64,000 nt of DNA from Eumeta japonica (taxonomy: Eukaryota > Arthropoda > Insecta > Lepidoptera > Psychidae): the NCBI GenBank assembly GCA_005406025.1, contig BGZK01001463.1, positions 84,158 through 148,157 on the forward strand, given 5' to 3'. Both the position numbers and the translations under genes were made by a program. The notes under the pieces are model-generated. The model saw only the letters and a list, made by a program, of their open reading frames with translations. It was not told where the DNA came from and did no database searches. This document shows, one piece after another, positions 1 to 12,100 of the stretch (within the stretch, counting starts at the first letter, position 1; every line of letters begins with the position of its first letter).

Positions 1-3000
1 AGTCTCTTACAAGTCAAAGAACGTGGATAATTTTTAAATACAATTAGAGAACGAAACTATAGTGACTTTTTATTCGAAATAATCCGACAGTTACGAATAC
101 AGATGTCGTTTCACGATAGATAGATAGATCCTTCCTATTGTTTTATCAACACCGGTTTTTTTAATTTTGATAAAAATTACCCACATTATAAGACTTGTTA
201 CACAGACTTCAGTAAAATGCGGTTAAAAGCTTACACTCGTCACTATTATTAAACTGACAAAATGATCAGAGAACGTGGTGCAGCCGATGCAATTGTTATC
301 GGTCTCCATTTGTGGAATACTATATTATTAGTTCATATCTACACATTATTATGTGATACTTGTTATAGTAATTGTGGACTTTTTTCCCGAAATCTCTGAT
401 TCATATACCTAATATATTTTTGTATTTAATGCTTCTTGACGTTCATAATAATATATACCGGACCGAAATCAATTGCATAACTGCCCTACTGTTATGTTTA
501 GAGTGAATTTTTAGTTTGTATTTCTACATGGAAGACAGCGTAATCGTATGACTTTAACAATATTGTAAACGTTTTGTAAACGATAAACTTTTTTTTTAAT
601 AAAAATTTGGAAACAATCTTTATTTTTATTGTACGTACCACGGTTTCATTGGCGAAATCTAGGATTTGTTTAAGTAAATATCTTCAGTGCAGAATAAATT
701 GCCCACAGTGTTATTGTAAAAAAAATAGTTTACAGTTTCTAGTTTCACTTTTTTAATTAGAAGAAAGTAGTTTCTAAATTTTGTTTTTGTGCCGTCACAA
801 ATTGTCTCACACATTTCATATCCTAATTTGCCGACCGTGTCGTTCTTTGTATAATCTAGATTTGAATATAAATTACCTATACTGGTAGTTCATTGACTCA
901 TATGAAAATAGGTTAATCTTTAAAAAAAATAAAGTAAATATACCGACTATTTTTTGAGGTCGATTCCGGTCTTAATATTTGTAACAAACGTTGTCACTTG
1001 GTAGTCGTACTTTGCGGTGCGAGTACTATTGAACACGCCACACACTCCGCCGACCGCGCCAACCGCGGCAATGAGCGCCGAACGCACCCGAAGTCGATGT
1101 TAGCGGGAGCGCAACCCGAACGGGCACGCACGTCAGGACACACGTCGTTGCGTGTGGACGTTTCTGAACTATATTTCGATGCACCGATTTGTTACACATT
1201 ATACTTTTATTAACAGTTTATTTTGCATTAATTTATTAAGTTTGTTCATTATTATAATGGTATTCCAGATGTCTTTTTAGTTTTATGTCTACTGTCTAAA
1301 TATACAGTAGTTACTTATGTAAATATTTCTTTTAAACTGAGGCTGGCACTGATCTCAAAAAAATAGTTGGCATATTCAAAATGATTTTTTAAGATAAAAC
1401 TTTTATTTCCCCTTTTTTAGTTATGAATTAAATAAATTAGTTTTGAAGTCTGTTTATTTTTTAAAAAATACTCCATTTTTTTCACTTCAGTTGTAATTGA
1501 AACTAATTACTTGTACCTTTATTCTATTACTTTTTCTTTTAGGTGAAGTTATAAGTTAGTCTTTATGTCTAATCAATTTCTTAGGTACGAGTACCTACTT
1601 TGTCGGTTATTTATAAGTATTTTTCATCGATTTGTTACGCGTAGTTATAGGTGAAGCTAGGTTAGTTTTACTTAATTAGTTACATTGGTAAGATCTTTAT
1701 CAAAAGGAATGTTGCGATCACGTAATAATCCGACAGTCACAGTGTTATCAAATCATAATTTACAATAAAAGTATAAATACTTTTCCATCCATCATCTACT
1801 ACTACTACATCATACTTGAAGTGATGAAACATTTTTATTTTCCCAAACTATCTAACGATTAATTTTTAAATTGCTGAGCCACTTTATAAATGTTCATCGA
1901 GATTGTTTGGCTACAGTCTAACTGTATGCAAACATTAAGACATGTATAATGACATGTTTTAGAACTACTCTGTTAAGGTAACGATACCTTTTCCTAGTGA
2001 TTGATGCACACTTGGAACTCCATCTCAAAAACTACCGAAACGCTTTTGATGAAACTTGCACAATTCCCTAAGTTGAACTACATGTAGTCGAACTAAGAAA
2101 GAATTTTTGCAATCAGACTTATAGTTCTTGAAATATGCGCGGACAAACATACACACACTTGTCAAACTCGACACACATCTTTAGAAGCTGGTATAGATTA
2201 ACACAAACAAAAATTGTGCAAATCTGACAATATTACATACGGGTCGATTGACAACCTTCTTTTTTTCAAGTAGGTTAAAAAATTTGAGCTGGTGTAGGAT
2301 GACTAATAGATGTGAAACATCGAAACTATTTTTTGTAGAAAATATGCATGAAAGGTGTTTTATCAAAGAAAATAAACACGGTGTAAACAAAAAGAAAATT
2401 TTTTTTTTGTAAAAGAATAAAATTCTTTATTTAAAAATGCATAATGGTATCAATTTAAAAAAGTGTTCCGAAGTGAACATCAGTACTCCGTAGGTTTATA
2501 CGAGCTCAGCGCGATGTAACAGGAGGATTATCGAGCAGAGTGTGAAGAGACACAGAGTGTTGCCACAATAACAGCTGGTTTGATGGTGTATTAGATGTTC
2601 ATGTCAAAAGCTAAAAAATCTTTTAAACTCCATGCGGGCGAATTGCTAGTTAGTATATAATACACAATCAGCGGATATATACAGTATCACTTCGCCGAGT
2701 CAATCGAAGGTCCCGCTATTGGTAGTACATGATATCATGAAAGGATATATCCGATCGAAGGAGTGTTAGTTACGTCTTGGCGATTTTAGGGTTGCGTAGT
2801 CATTTATTTATCGGTCATACCACCATTGGCGGCTGTGAGCCTCTCATCTGTTCATCAGCTTATGTTACTAGTTTATATACCAGTGTTCAATATTAATTAT
2901 TCTCGCCTTCAAACAAAGACGAGTAGAGAAACGGCAGGAAACATATTAAAAAAACCGTAATAAATTATAATAATTTTAATGGAGAAACATTAGGATAACA

Positions 3001-4413
3001 AAGTCCGGCTGTTCGCTGCCTGCATCCAGTGCAAACACCTGACCCGTTCTACAAGGCAATATGCGAATTCATAACGTATCAATCTCAACAAGCGTTTTCT
3101 ATAGCTAACCTAGCTATCTCATATCGTATCATAGGTGACTACTTAAAATTAACAATGGGTTAAGAGAACACTTGACCGTGATGAAGTATCCAAAAATTAC
3201 CGTGATTACATCTCGTCACAAGTTTCAAAAACAAATATATTGTTTCAGAAATTATTCTATTAAGGCATAACAACATTCTGTTGATACAATACATTTGGGA
3301 ATGTCTTAATCTATGAAAATGTAGTAGGAAATTATTCCGCCATCAAATATGAAAAAATATAGCACATGCATTATTTTATGCATCTTTTTCAACAAAACAT
3401 AATTGCATATAGCCAAATAGGTAACTGATTTTTTTTTTTGGTCAAAGCTTTACGCTCATTTATAAGATAGTTGGCCTTGCTGAATAGAAATTGTACGTAT
3501 TTATGCGATAATGAATATTATAATATTCCCATTTTATTACAATACGATAGAATTAAAAAAAAATGTATTAATTTTATTGTCTTTATACATAAGCCATATT
3601 TTTTGATGTTTCCCACCTTCCTTATAAAATAAACATGTATACAGTTGTTTAAATAACAATGCACCGATCCAATTCTCAAAATAACTACCTTAAGTATTAA
3701 ACATCGGTGGGTATTTTTCACAAATATGTACATAATTACAAATGATAATATCAAAATTTTATTTAGTTTCGAATCAGTGATGTTTTGTCCATTTCTAGAC
3801 AAGCTTTCATTTGTGGCCCGCTTATTGTGATCTGTTACCATAATGAAATCACATATTACTGATTTAATATACAATAAATCATGTTGTTACTGAAAACTTC
3901 CAAAAAAACGTTCACTTGACATGTAAGTTAAATGAGAAAAAGCTCGCCTCATATTGAAATGACATTGAAATTGCTTTCTCATATTGCGATACATTTATCT
4001 CTGACCGCGCAGTCAGAATCTACAAAGGTTTCTGAACACAGTCTTCACTGTATGACCCTTCCTTTCGTCGATTGGCTCGCTGAAGGGGTGGCCGAGTAAA
4101 ACAGAGAAAAAAAAGAGGATGAGAGAGTGAATGAAGTGACTTAGTTTATCACACAGTACAATACCTGTATGAAATATCTATTTTTAAGATGTCCTACAAA
4201 TAAACGTACCTGCAAAAAACTCTTTTTCATAGATTCTTTTGAATTGTACAAATGCCTGCATACATTGCGCCTATGTACAAGAACCATTTATTACCTACAA
4301 GGACTAAACATATATAAGGCCTATGATGTTATGAATATCATCACATTATTATTGTCACATGGACAATTTTGTTGGAGGCGGCCAGTGTTACCATCTGTCT
4401 CAGTGTAATAATA
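1..4413. other. AT-rich non-coding DNA, no gene seen
   Basis: No exon with a recognisable domain and plausible splice sites is visible on either strand. A short GC-rich island at about 1010-1165 interrupts the AT-rich background and gives a 71-codon frame that resembles nothing I know. The 118-codon minus-strand frame at 3518-3874 is built of AT-rich codons and looks like chance. Confidence 0.6.
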
Positions 4414-4415
4414 TA

Positions 4416-5598
4416 TTAGGTCGAGGAAAATGTTTTTTCATATTTTATAAGTAAAAAGTTGCTGTAAAATCTCTTTGGTTGTGCGGTTTGTATCTGGTTA
4501 GTTTTGATACCATTAAATAGATTAGATTAAAAAATAAATAAAAAGTAAAAATAAAGTCTCGCCATTTTTCTATCCAAAATTCGATAATTTTGAAGTTTTA
4601 TTACAATGCACACAGGCCGCCAAGAAAATGTGTGACGTTTATAAATTTAATGCAGTGTTGGTAAGAGTAGCACAAAACTGGTTCAAGCATTTTCAGTTCA
4701 GTAATTTTGATATCAAAGATGAACCTCGCTCTGGTCAACCAGTTATGGATAATGTCGATGTCTTTTTGGAAAAAACTAGAGCATGATTTTTTTAGTTCTT
4801 TCGATATTATCAATCAAGATACTAGTTCTTACGGTATTGCTGAAAAGTTGGAGATTGTCCACAAAACAGCTTTGATATACAAAAATGTTTCAGTTACACA
4901 TGAGCTCATTGAAAGAAATATAATGTATTGTGTACTCATTTGCAATTCTCTATTGAGACATAATAAAACCAAATCGTTTTTGAAAAGATTGATCACTGGT
5001 GAAGAAAAATGGATTACCTACAAAAAATGTGCGTAAAAGACTATAGTGAAATGCGGATTAACTCGCAATATTTGGGATTGGAAGGGCATTATTTATTATG
5101 AGCTTTTACCGCCAGGCAAAGCCATCAATTCAGATCTCTACTGTCAACAGTTGATGAGACTCAAGCAAAACGTAGAGAAAAAACGGTCGGAATTCATTAA
5201 CAGAAAGGATGTGGTTTTTCTCTATGATAATGCCAGACCACTCACATCTTTAACCGCTCAGCAAATATTGAGAGTTTTGTTGGAAAGTGTTAATGCATCC
5301 ACGATATAGCTCTGACCTTGCACTCTCAGATTTTCACCTGTTTCATTCTTTTCAGAATTGTTTAGGTAGTGTTAGGTCAACATCAAGAGAGGATTGTTAA
5401 AATTACTTGTCGCAGTTTCTGGATCTAATGCCTCAAAATTTCCCATTGCTGTACAATGGGACTATGTCACTACTTACAAAATGGTAACAAGTTCTTGAAA
5501 AAGATGGCATATATATTATAATTAAATGTAAATAAAATATGATAAAAATGACCTTGAAATTGTATATAAAATATGCAGAATTTTTTTCCCTGACCTAA
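4416..5598 (+). mobile_element. mariner element with both terminal inverted repeats and TA duplication
   Basis: The left end (TTAGGTCGAGGAAAATG from 4416) and the reverse complement of the right end (TTAGGTCAGGGAAAAAAA up to 5598) match imperfectly over about 34 bases, both running into CATATTTTATA. TA lies on each side (4414-4415 and 5599-5600), the target duplication of Tc1/mariner elements. At 1183 bp it is slightly shorter than a usual full mariner (about 1.3 kb), consistent with small internal deletions. The encoded transposase resembles the cecropia subfamily. This is an old, immobile copy. Confidence 0.9.
4610..5520 (+). pseudogene. decayed mariner transposase
   Basis: The N-terminal helix-turn-helix part is readable (VRVAQ-type helix, then AQNWFKHFQ, FDIKDEPRSGQP). 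Next come the block LKRLITGEEKW, the block WDWKGIIYYELLPPGKAI, the second catalytic Asp in LYDNARP and, in another frame, the third in SSDLALSDFHLF. The coding line is broken by stops (for example after KKCA at about 5035) and by frameshifts near 5300. The first catalytic Asp of the usual TGDEKW motif is Glu here. It cannot make active transposase. The subfamily (cecropia/Hsmar1-like) is judged from remembered family motifs. Confidence 0.9.
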
Positions 5599-5600
5599 TA

Positions 5601-8600
5601 CTTAATATATATATACACTAGTATTGTACTGTCAATACATTATAAATGATTTAAAAAAATATGAAATAGAAAAACAGTGTATTACTGAGTTGTAATTTTG
5701 ATTATCAAAAATTAAAAAAAGGTATTGATTAAATTTTCTAGCACATAAAAGGGGATTTCATACAGGATGTATGAGTAGGTACATACAAATATGAAACTTG
5801 TCTAAAACTCGAAAAACACTTACTTATTCAATAAATAAATTTGGAACACAACACTGTACAATTGAAATACATCAAAACACATATACAAACACATGGAACA
5901 CATTTTGTACAATACGATGTTACGACACACAATACACATTAAATAGAATTGACTTTTTGATATTTTATCATCAATTACACACACAATAACAGGGTAGCGC
6001 AAAAAAAAAGAACTGTAAAATATCATAAGAAAATAATAAAAACCGACGCCATTTTTCTCTCTATTAAGGTTTCTAGGCTGTTCTAATGAACGCTAAATTT
6101 TGATAATACCTAACTTGATTTCCGTAGAGGATGCTAGTGCATATACATTATACTTCTCTGTATAAGGCTTTCATATATCACATCTCACTAAATCTAATTT
6201 CTTAGGTTCTTTTTTTTTGTACAAGGATCAATATCAATTTCGTGTCTAAAATATTTAAACTATCAATTGAAAGATATGGCTAAAACAGACTACTATTATA
6301 TGTTAAGAAAATCCACACATAAGCATGGTGAAACAGATGTAATAAGTTCCCATTTGCAAAATGACAAATTTATGTAATTTTCTTTAGTGAGCCATTATAC
6401 CCTAGAAATTAATGGGATTTTATAATACGGCGTCAAAAAAAAAACTTTTAATACTTCGTAGGTGAATTATCAAAGATGTATATTGCCAAAGAGCTAATTA
6501 ACGTCAGCAGCCAATCGGCGGGCTTTAAGACTAGATTATTTTGTTAAATTTGTTCATAACACCATGTCTTGTTTGAAAGTGTATTTAATAGTCTACTCCA
6601 GCATATAAACAACAAAATTTAAATATAGGAATTAAACGCCAGATAGCTAGAAGAAAGCGCCTATTAGGACCACAGGCGCGTATGATGCCATAAATAAGTC
6701 TCTCTATAAGACTGTTATAGAAGAGATTCTACTCCAGGGTGTGATGCTAGGCCCGCTGGACTTATAGATTTAATGATACGTGATTCATGAAAGCCCTCAA
6801 CGCAAATAGAACATTTCATAGTCTATGTTTTATATAACAAAACAGTCAACAATTTCTAGTATCGGTAATTTTAAACTTTCTATGTGCTTCAAGCGAAAAG
6901 AAGCTACCAAAAGGGGTGAATCTAACTTATCTATCTAATCAATGATCACATGCTATCTAGGTTTCAGTAAAATCTGATTTCACTGCCTCCAAGGCTTTAA
7001 CTATCTAAGCAACATTGGTACTTTTATCATTAAAATCTAATTCATAATATCAATCGATCGACTATCTACTTTTTTAAAACTAGAATTTTTTTTATTATTT
7101 GTCTGTGAATGTAAATCGTTAATGTACGAATAATATTAAAAATTACAATTTACTTTTAAAAGTGACTTAAACGCAGTTGTACTTTTAAGGCGTCGATAAA
7201 GTGTTTATTTGGAATTTTTAATAAACAGAGTTCTATATTAGTTTTAACAATCTACTTTAGAAATATAAGAAGAATCTAACAAAGATTACAAATAATTTGA
7301 AAAAATAATTGACTTTATAAAATTCGAATTGACACGAAACAACTTCATTGATAAATCAGACAAACAATCGACGCTTGACCTTGGTAATATACCATATGAA
7401 TTGATCATGCATCTTTCCATAAATATTCATAAACTCCTTCTTTTTATAGAACAACTTTGCCAAAAAAAACCGTAGCCATTGGAAGTAGCCGTTTCTGAGA
7501 AAAATAGCTTAGATCATGTACTAAAAATTCACGAAATTACAACCTTAGCAACAGCTGATGATTGTGCGTGATGCCACACCCCTCAGTTCTACGTTGCCAA
7601 TCACGAAGCGCGGTCTTTAGTCGTCTGCGTTGCACAGCCGCGTGCGGTCGTTGAACTTTCACTGAAGCTTAGTATTTTTCAATTTTTTTCGATTGACACT
7701 TTTTTGTAATGATAGTATAGTGTTAAGTTACAGTTACAGTATAAGTGGGACGTTTATAATATTGACGTTTTTGAAGCTAAGATTGTGTGTCTTTAATATT
7801 TAGATGTTTAATAACAGCGCCTTTCACTTCTATCGAATAAGCAAAGATAATTCATTGTTGTGAATTTTGCAGAGGTGACATTGCTGCAGCTCTAAAACTT
7901 TGTAGTGAAACTCACCCTGACAATCAACAACTTTCGTGTTCGCAAGTAATATTGCGAGCTGTGCATCGTTTACGCAATAATTCGCCTTAGTTTACCTTGT
8001 TTAGATGTGAGTGAAATACATGTAGAAAGCCAGAGACTAATTTAATAATACCATTATCGGTGACATTTACATCACTGACAACATCTAGTGTCATTTGTAG
8101 GTAAATGACTAAATTCTTTAAAAGTAATGCATCACAGAGCCCGAGTGCAGGGCAGAATTCGAATTTGTCACGTGGTGCCGCGATCCGCCGACCGCGCTCG
8201 CGTTTACAGTCTGGCCGAGAATTTAGTGGGGGTTGTGTCTATATTATTTATAAGTATATTTTCAATTACAAATTTTTGTTGTAGTTACTTTGGCATTGTT
8301 GTTCTAAAAAAGGAGATTATGAATATTTGCGAAAGATGCATGATCGATTCCATTCTGTATGTAAAACGTATAATAATAAGTGTCTTTCTTATTCCGTCAA
8401 TTAAATTATACTACCATTCAGGACAATTTCCCTGAAATACATAAGCATGTCTCTGGCGGGTGCCACGAATTGAGATATGTGCTCTATCGTTCCCGGCTAC
8501 ACTCAAAACTTATTTCCCAATTTTTTTATATGAAAATACGATTTCTACGTGTTGCGAGTCTGTATCAAATTTTTCATTAATGATACAACACTCGAAATAA

Positions 8601-8990
8601 TTACAATGATTCACCAATACGTTTCAGTTCTAATAAATTGTACAAAGAAATAATAACAAAGAAAATAATAACATATTCAAATCTACTTACCAACATGAAA
8701 CAGTCTGCCACGAGCCCTACCCGTACTTGACCGGCTAATTTGATGCCCTACAGATTACAATAAAAATCTTCCTTGTCTATATGGTAGATAAGACTAGATA
8801 TTACGAGGCGGTATCTAAAACATCTTTAGCAACGAACAGAAAACGCAATACGGTTCTACCTGATGTGGCAACACGTACATACTTGTAAATATTTTTTCTT
8901 TAGATTTTACAGTCTTCGAGAATATATCCCTCGCAACAATATGTTTGTCTGATTGGTCAATGTACAGATATAATGAATAAATAATTAAAG
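5601..8990. other. intergenic AT-rich DNA with one unidentified candidate exon
   Basis: Mostly AT-rich non-coding sequence. At 7874-7990 a plus-strand frame follows a good acceptor (ttttgcag) and reads about 38 codons (GDIAAALKLCSETHP, then QVILRAVHRLRNNSP) to a stop. I do not recognise it and no partner exon is evident. A GC-rich patch at about 8140-8240 (gccgcgatccgccgaccgcg) partly resembles another at 55530-55580 (gccgcgatcccccggcgag, tttagtggg), which suggests a dispersed repeat. Confidence 0.45.
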
Positions 8991-8992
8991 GA

Positions 8993-8998
8993 TTTAAT
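8993..8998 (-). terminator. possible polyadenylation signal of the ZUP1-like gene
   Basis: ATTAAA on the minus strand about 200 bases after the stop codon at 9200-9202. This is the first reasonable poly(A) hexamer variant I saw in that direction. No transcript evidence is available. Confidence 0.3.
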
Positions 8999-9199
8999 AT
9001 TCAACAAAATGCTTCTAGCTATCATATAGTGATCACAGTTCTCATTTAGATAATGTACTCAAATTATAAATTTAAAATAATATTTAAGCAATAACTTAGG
9101 CAGTTAAGCACAGGATGTCGCTCGAAAGTCGTGTTGTGCGAAGACCGGCGACAGCGCGCGGCCGTTGCGTAGTCAACTCCCGCGCACCTCTCGCCTGCC

Positions 9200-12100
9200 C
9201 TATGGAATGCGCACCGACTGAAGTACTTTACTTGCCTGAAAGAAAAAGTCAATACTTTTGGTTTCTGATTGTCAACATTAATATATGTATGTATTACTAG
9301 CATATCTTATCTTTATATATATATATGTATAAAGATAGGTTGTGCTAGTTATTTTAAGCATAAAACAAATACAATTTATAAAAAGTGATAACGAAATGTT
9401 TAATTACTTTGAAAATATTATGTACATTCTCAGTTGAAATTTATGAAATATTATTGTTAACACACTAGTTTTGCTGTGGATTCTAGTTACATGAAAACCT
9501 GCTAAACAGATGGATGGGGCGGTTAAATATGACTCGAAACGTTTTGTATAAGTAATTATGCGACGATTAAGGAAGGTCTTGCATGCATCATATTGTTTGT
9601 TTAGTGACGGTTGACGCAAATTTGCTATAGAAAACATCAGGTTTTTTTACCTGATATTCCTCTTCATCGTCGATGGTGCCGGTGACTGCCAGGAGTTGAT
9701 ACTGGCGCGCGCGCAGCGCGGCCGATCCTCGTCTCAGGAGTCTTAGCGCGCCAGAACATGAAGATGTGCTTCCGCACACCACTTGTCTTACCTGCACGAA
9801 TACATTGCACTTATAGTGCCCACTATAACTTTACTAAGTGTCAATTGAACTGAATGAATCAGTTTGCAATAATCTTAACGGACACTGCGCTAAATCTATA
9901 GTGCAATCTAATGCTTGTACTGTGATATTAATTTTTTTTTCTTGTTTCAGAATATGAAGTATAAAGATGAATTTTTCATAAAGTAAACAAATATAGAAAA
10001 ACTATGATTAGATTTTATTTCTTTTAGTAAAGCTTGATTGAAAATATACAAAAATGTATTAAAACAACCAAGAAATTACAAAACAATGAATTTGTATAAT
10101 TTATATTTATAATTTGATTTTATTTTATGACATTTTTTATGACATTATTGTTGTGCCAGGTTTTGATCATTCCTCTATTAAAGCATAGCCTGCAATATTT
10201 TTTTTATGGGAAGCTATGATTTTAATTTTTTATGTTGGTTTGATGGGGGCTGGGGACTATTGATTACTGTTGTCACCACAATGTGGTAACAAAGTATGGA
10301 ACCTTCGGCTTATTTTCTAATTCGAAGGCTTCACTCTTAATCATTGACTTATCACCGTTAATAACATAATTAAAAACAAATAAAAACGAAAGACGTATAT
10401 CTATACCTGCGCAGGCGCATGCGACGGGTCCAGGACCAGCAACGTCGCTTTGCCATCTTTATGCTTTTCATATCCTATTATGGTTCTAGAATGACCTGCG
10501 AAAAAATGGGAATAATTATAAGAATTATTTTTGTGCATAATAAAAATATATTATTATGTGCTTATTAATAATAGTTTACTAGGACTACACAAAATCGACT
10601 ATTGTTTGGCTTTGAATAGTATTAAAATTCTAATTAGAATTTCTAATCTATTATGTGCAGCTATTTATTTTTATCATACCATTGAATGAAAATCTGTCAA
10701 AAGATCTATACACTTTTATTATTAATCTTTACAATCTATGTAATATAAAAAATTTCAACATAAGTGTGCTTTTGTGTAATACATAGACAAATCTCAAAAA
10801 CTGGCCAAGGTGGTAGTCGACCTCCCGTGTTCAGGGTTCTGTACCATTGAACAAAACAGAATGAAATTTGCAATTTGCCTCATTTCAAATCAAACAGATG
10901 TAATGTCAAACCTCATTATGAAAATTTGGGGTACTAGAACATCTGCTCAAATATATGTTTAAATGGTGGATGCTTAGTTTATGTTATATTAAATTGTTAA
11001 TATTGAAAATTCCGCATATATGTTCACATTTATACTAATATTAGAAATGCGAATGTATGTTTGTTATTATATTTATTCCTCTAAGTTGCACATAAGAAAA
11101 GCCATCTCTAATTTCTTAAAGATAGAAATAAACAAAACAAACAAAAATAAACAGACTCTTAAAGCTCAGTAATTTGAATAGGTCCAGAATACTAAATGGA
11201 CCATAATGTCGTATTCCACAGAAAGACGAGATGAAACGAGTAACAAGTTGTTACTCATTGTTTCATCATTCTAGACTATAACCATAACATTTAGATATAC
11301 ATACATGAATACGCAGTACATACATACATAAATACGCCGTACACACATACATATGCTGATGTACATAATATGTGGGATAAAAAGGATTTTAGATATATAA
11401 TTCTCATTCTCAAATAAAAAAATCTGATTCATTGTATTCACTATTGTAGTTCATACTTTTTAAATAAAAGCAGTTTTTTATCAATTATAGTTTTCTTTAT
11501 TAAAACTGGATTATTAAAACAAATACAATATAAACATTGCAATATTTTATAAATTTCAACAAGCTATATATTGCCTTCAGTAGGTTGGAAAAATATGGAG
11601 CTTGTTAGCATGTGATTATCATTACAATGATATTGATAGTAAAATTAATTTAAGATTGAAGAATTGATGTCAATTATTGGCACATGTAGTTTTTGATCTT
11701 GCTACTTTCAATAGTTTACTTTGATATTTGATTGGCACAATAGTCTTACCCTGGTGTTGGAGATAAAGAGGCGGTTTGAAGGCGTCAGGGTCGTCCCTGA
11801 AGTAGCGCAGTACCCAATCGAACAGAGCTGGGTGACTACCGTCAGCACCAGTCGGCTTATGGAAGTCTATTAGCTGACATCTGTAAGGAATATTTTAGAA
11901 TTTGAAATAATATGAAAAAAAGTTGGGTCTTTTTATTTACTCTATATACACTAATGTTAGAAGTTGATAGAAAACACTAACTTGTCGAATGTCGTGTTTT
12001 TAGATTTTGAACAATGTAATTACAAATTGAAATGTACTTTATTTGAACTGGAGATTATTTAATATTACCTTCAAAATGTCGTAATTTTGATGGTTCCATA

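Noticed and set aside
3518..3874. 118-codon minus-strand frame
   Set aside because: Composition is dominated by AT-rich codons (I, K, N, F, Y). There is no domain, no splice context and no relative known to me.
9651..9797. Stop of the ZUP1 reading frame at 9588 by read-through of the 9651-9791 exon
   Set aside because: A good donor (CAG then gtaaaa) and a downstream exon at 9200-9235 encoding the expected SVRIP-type C-terminus fit the family better than the intron-derived tail.
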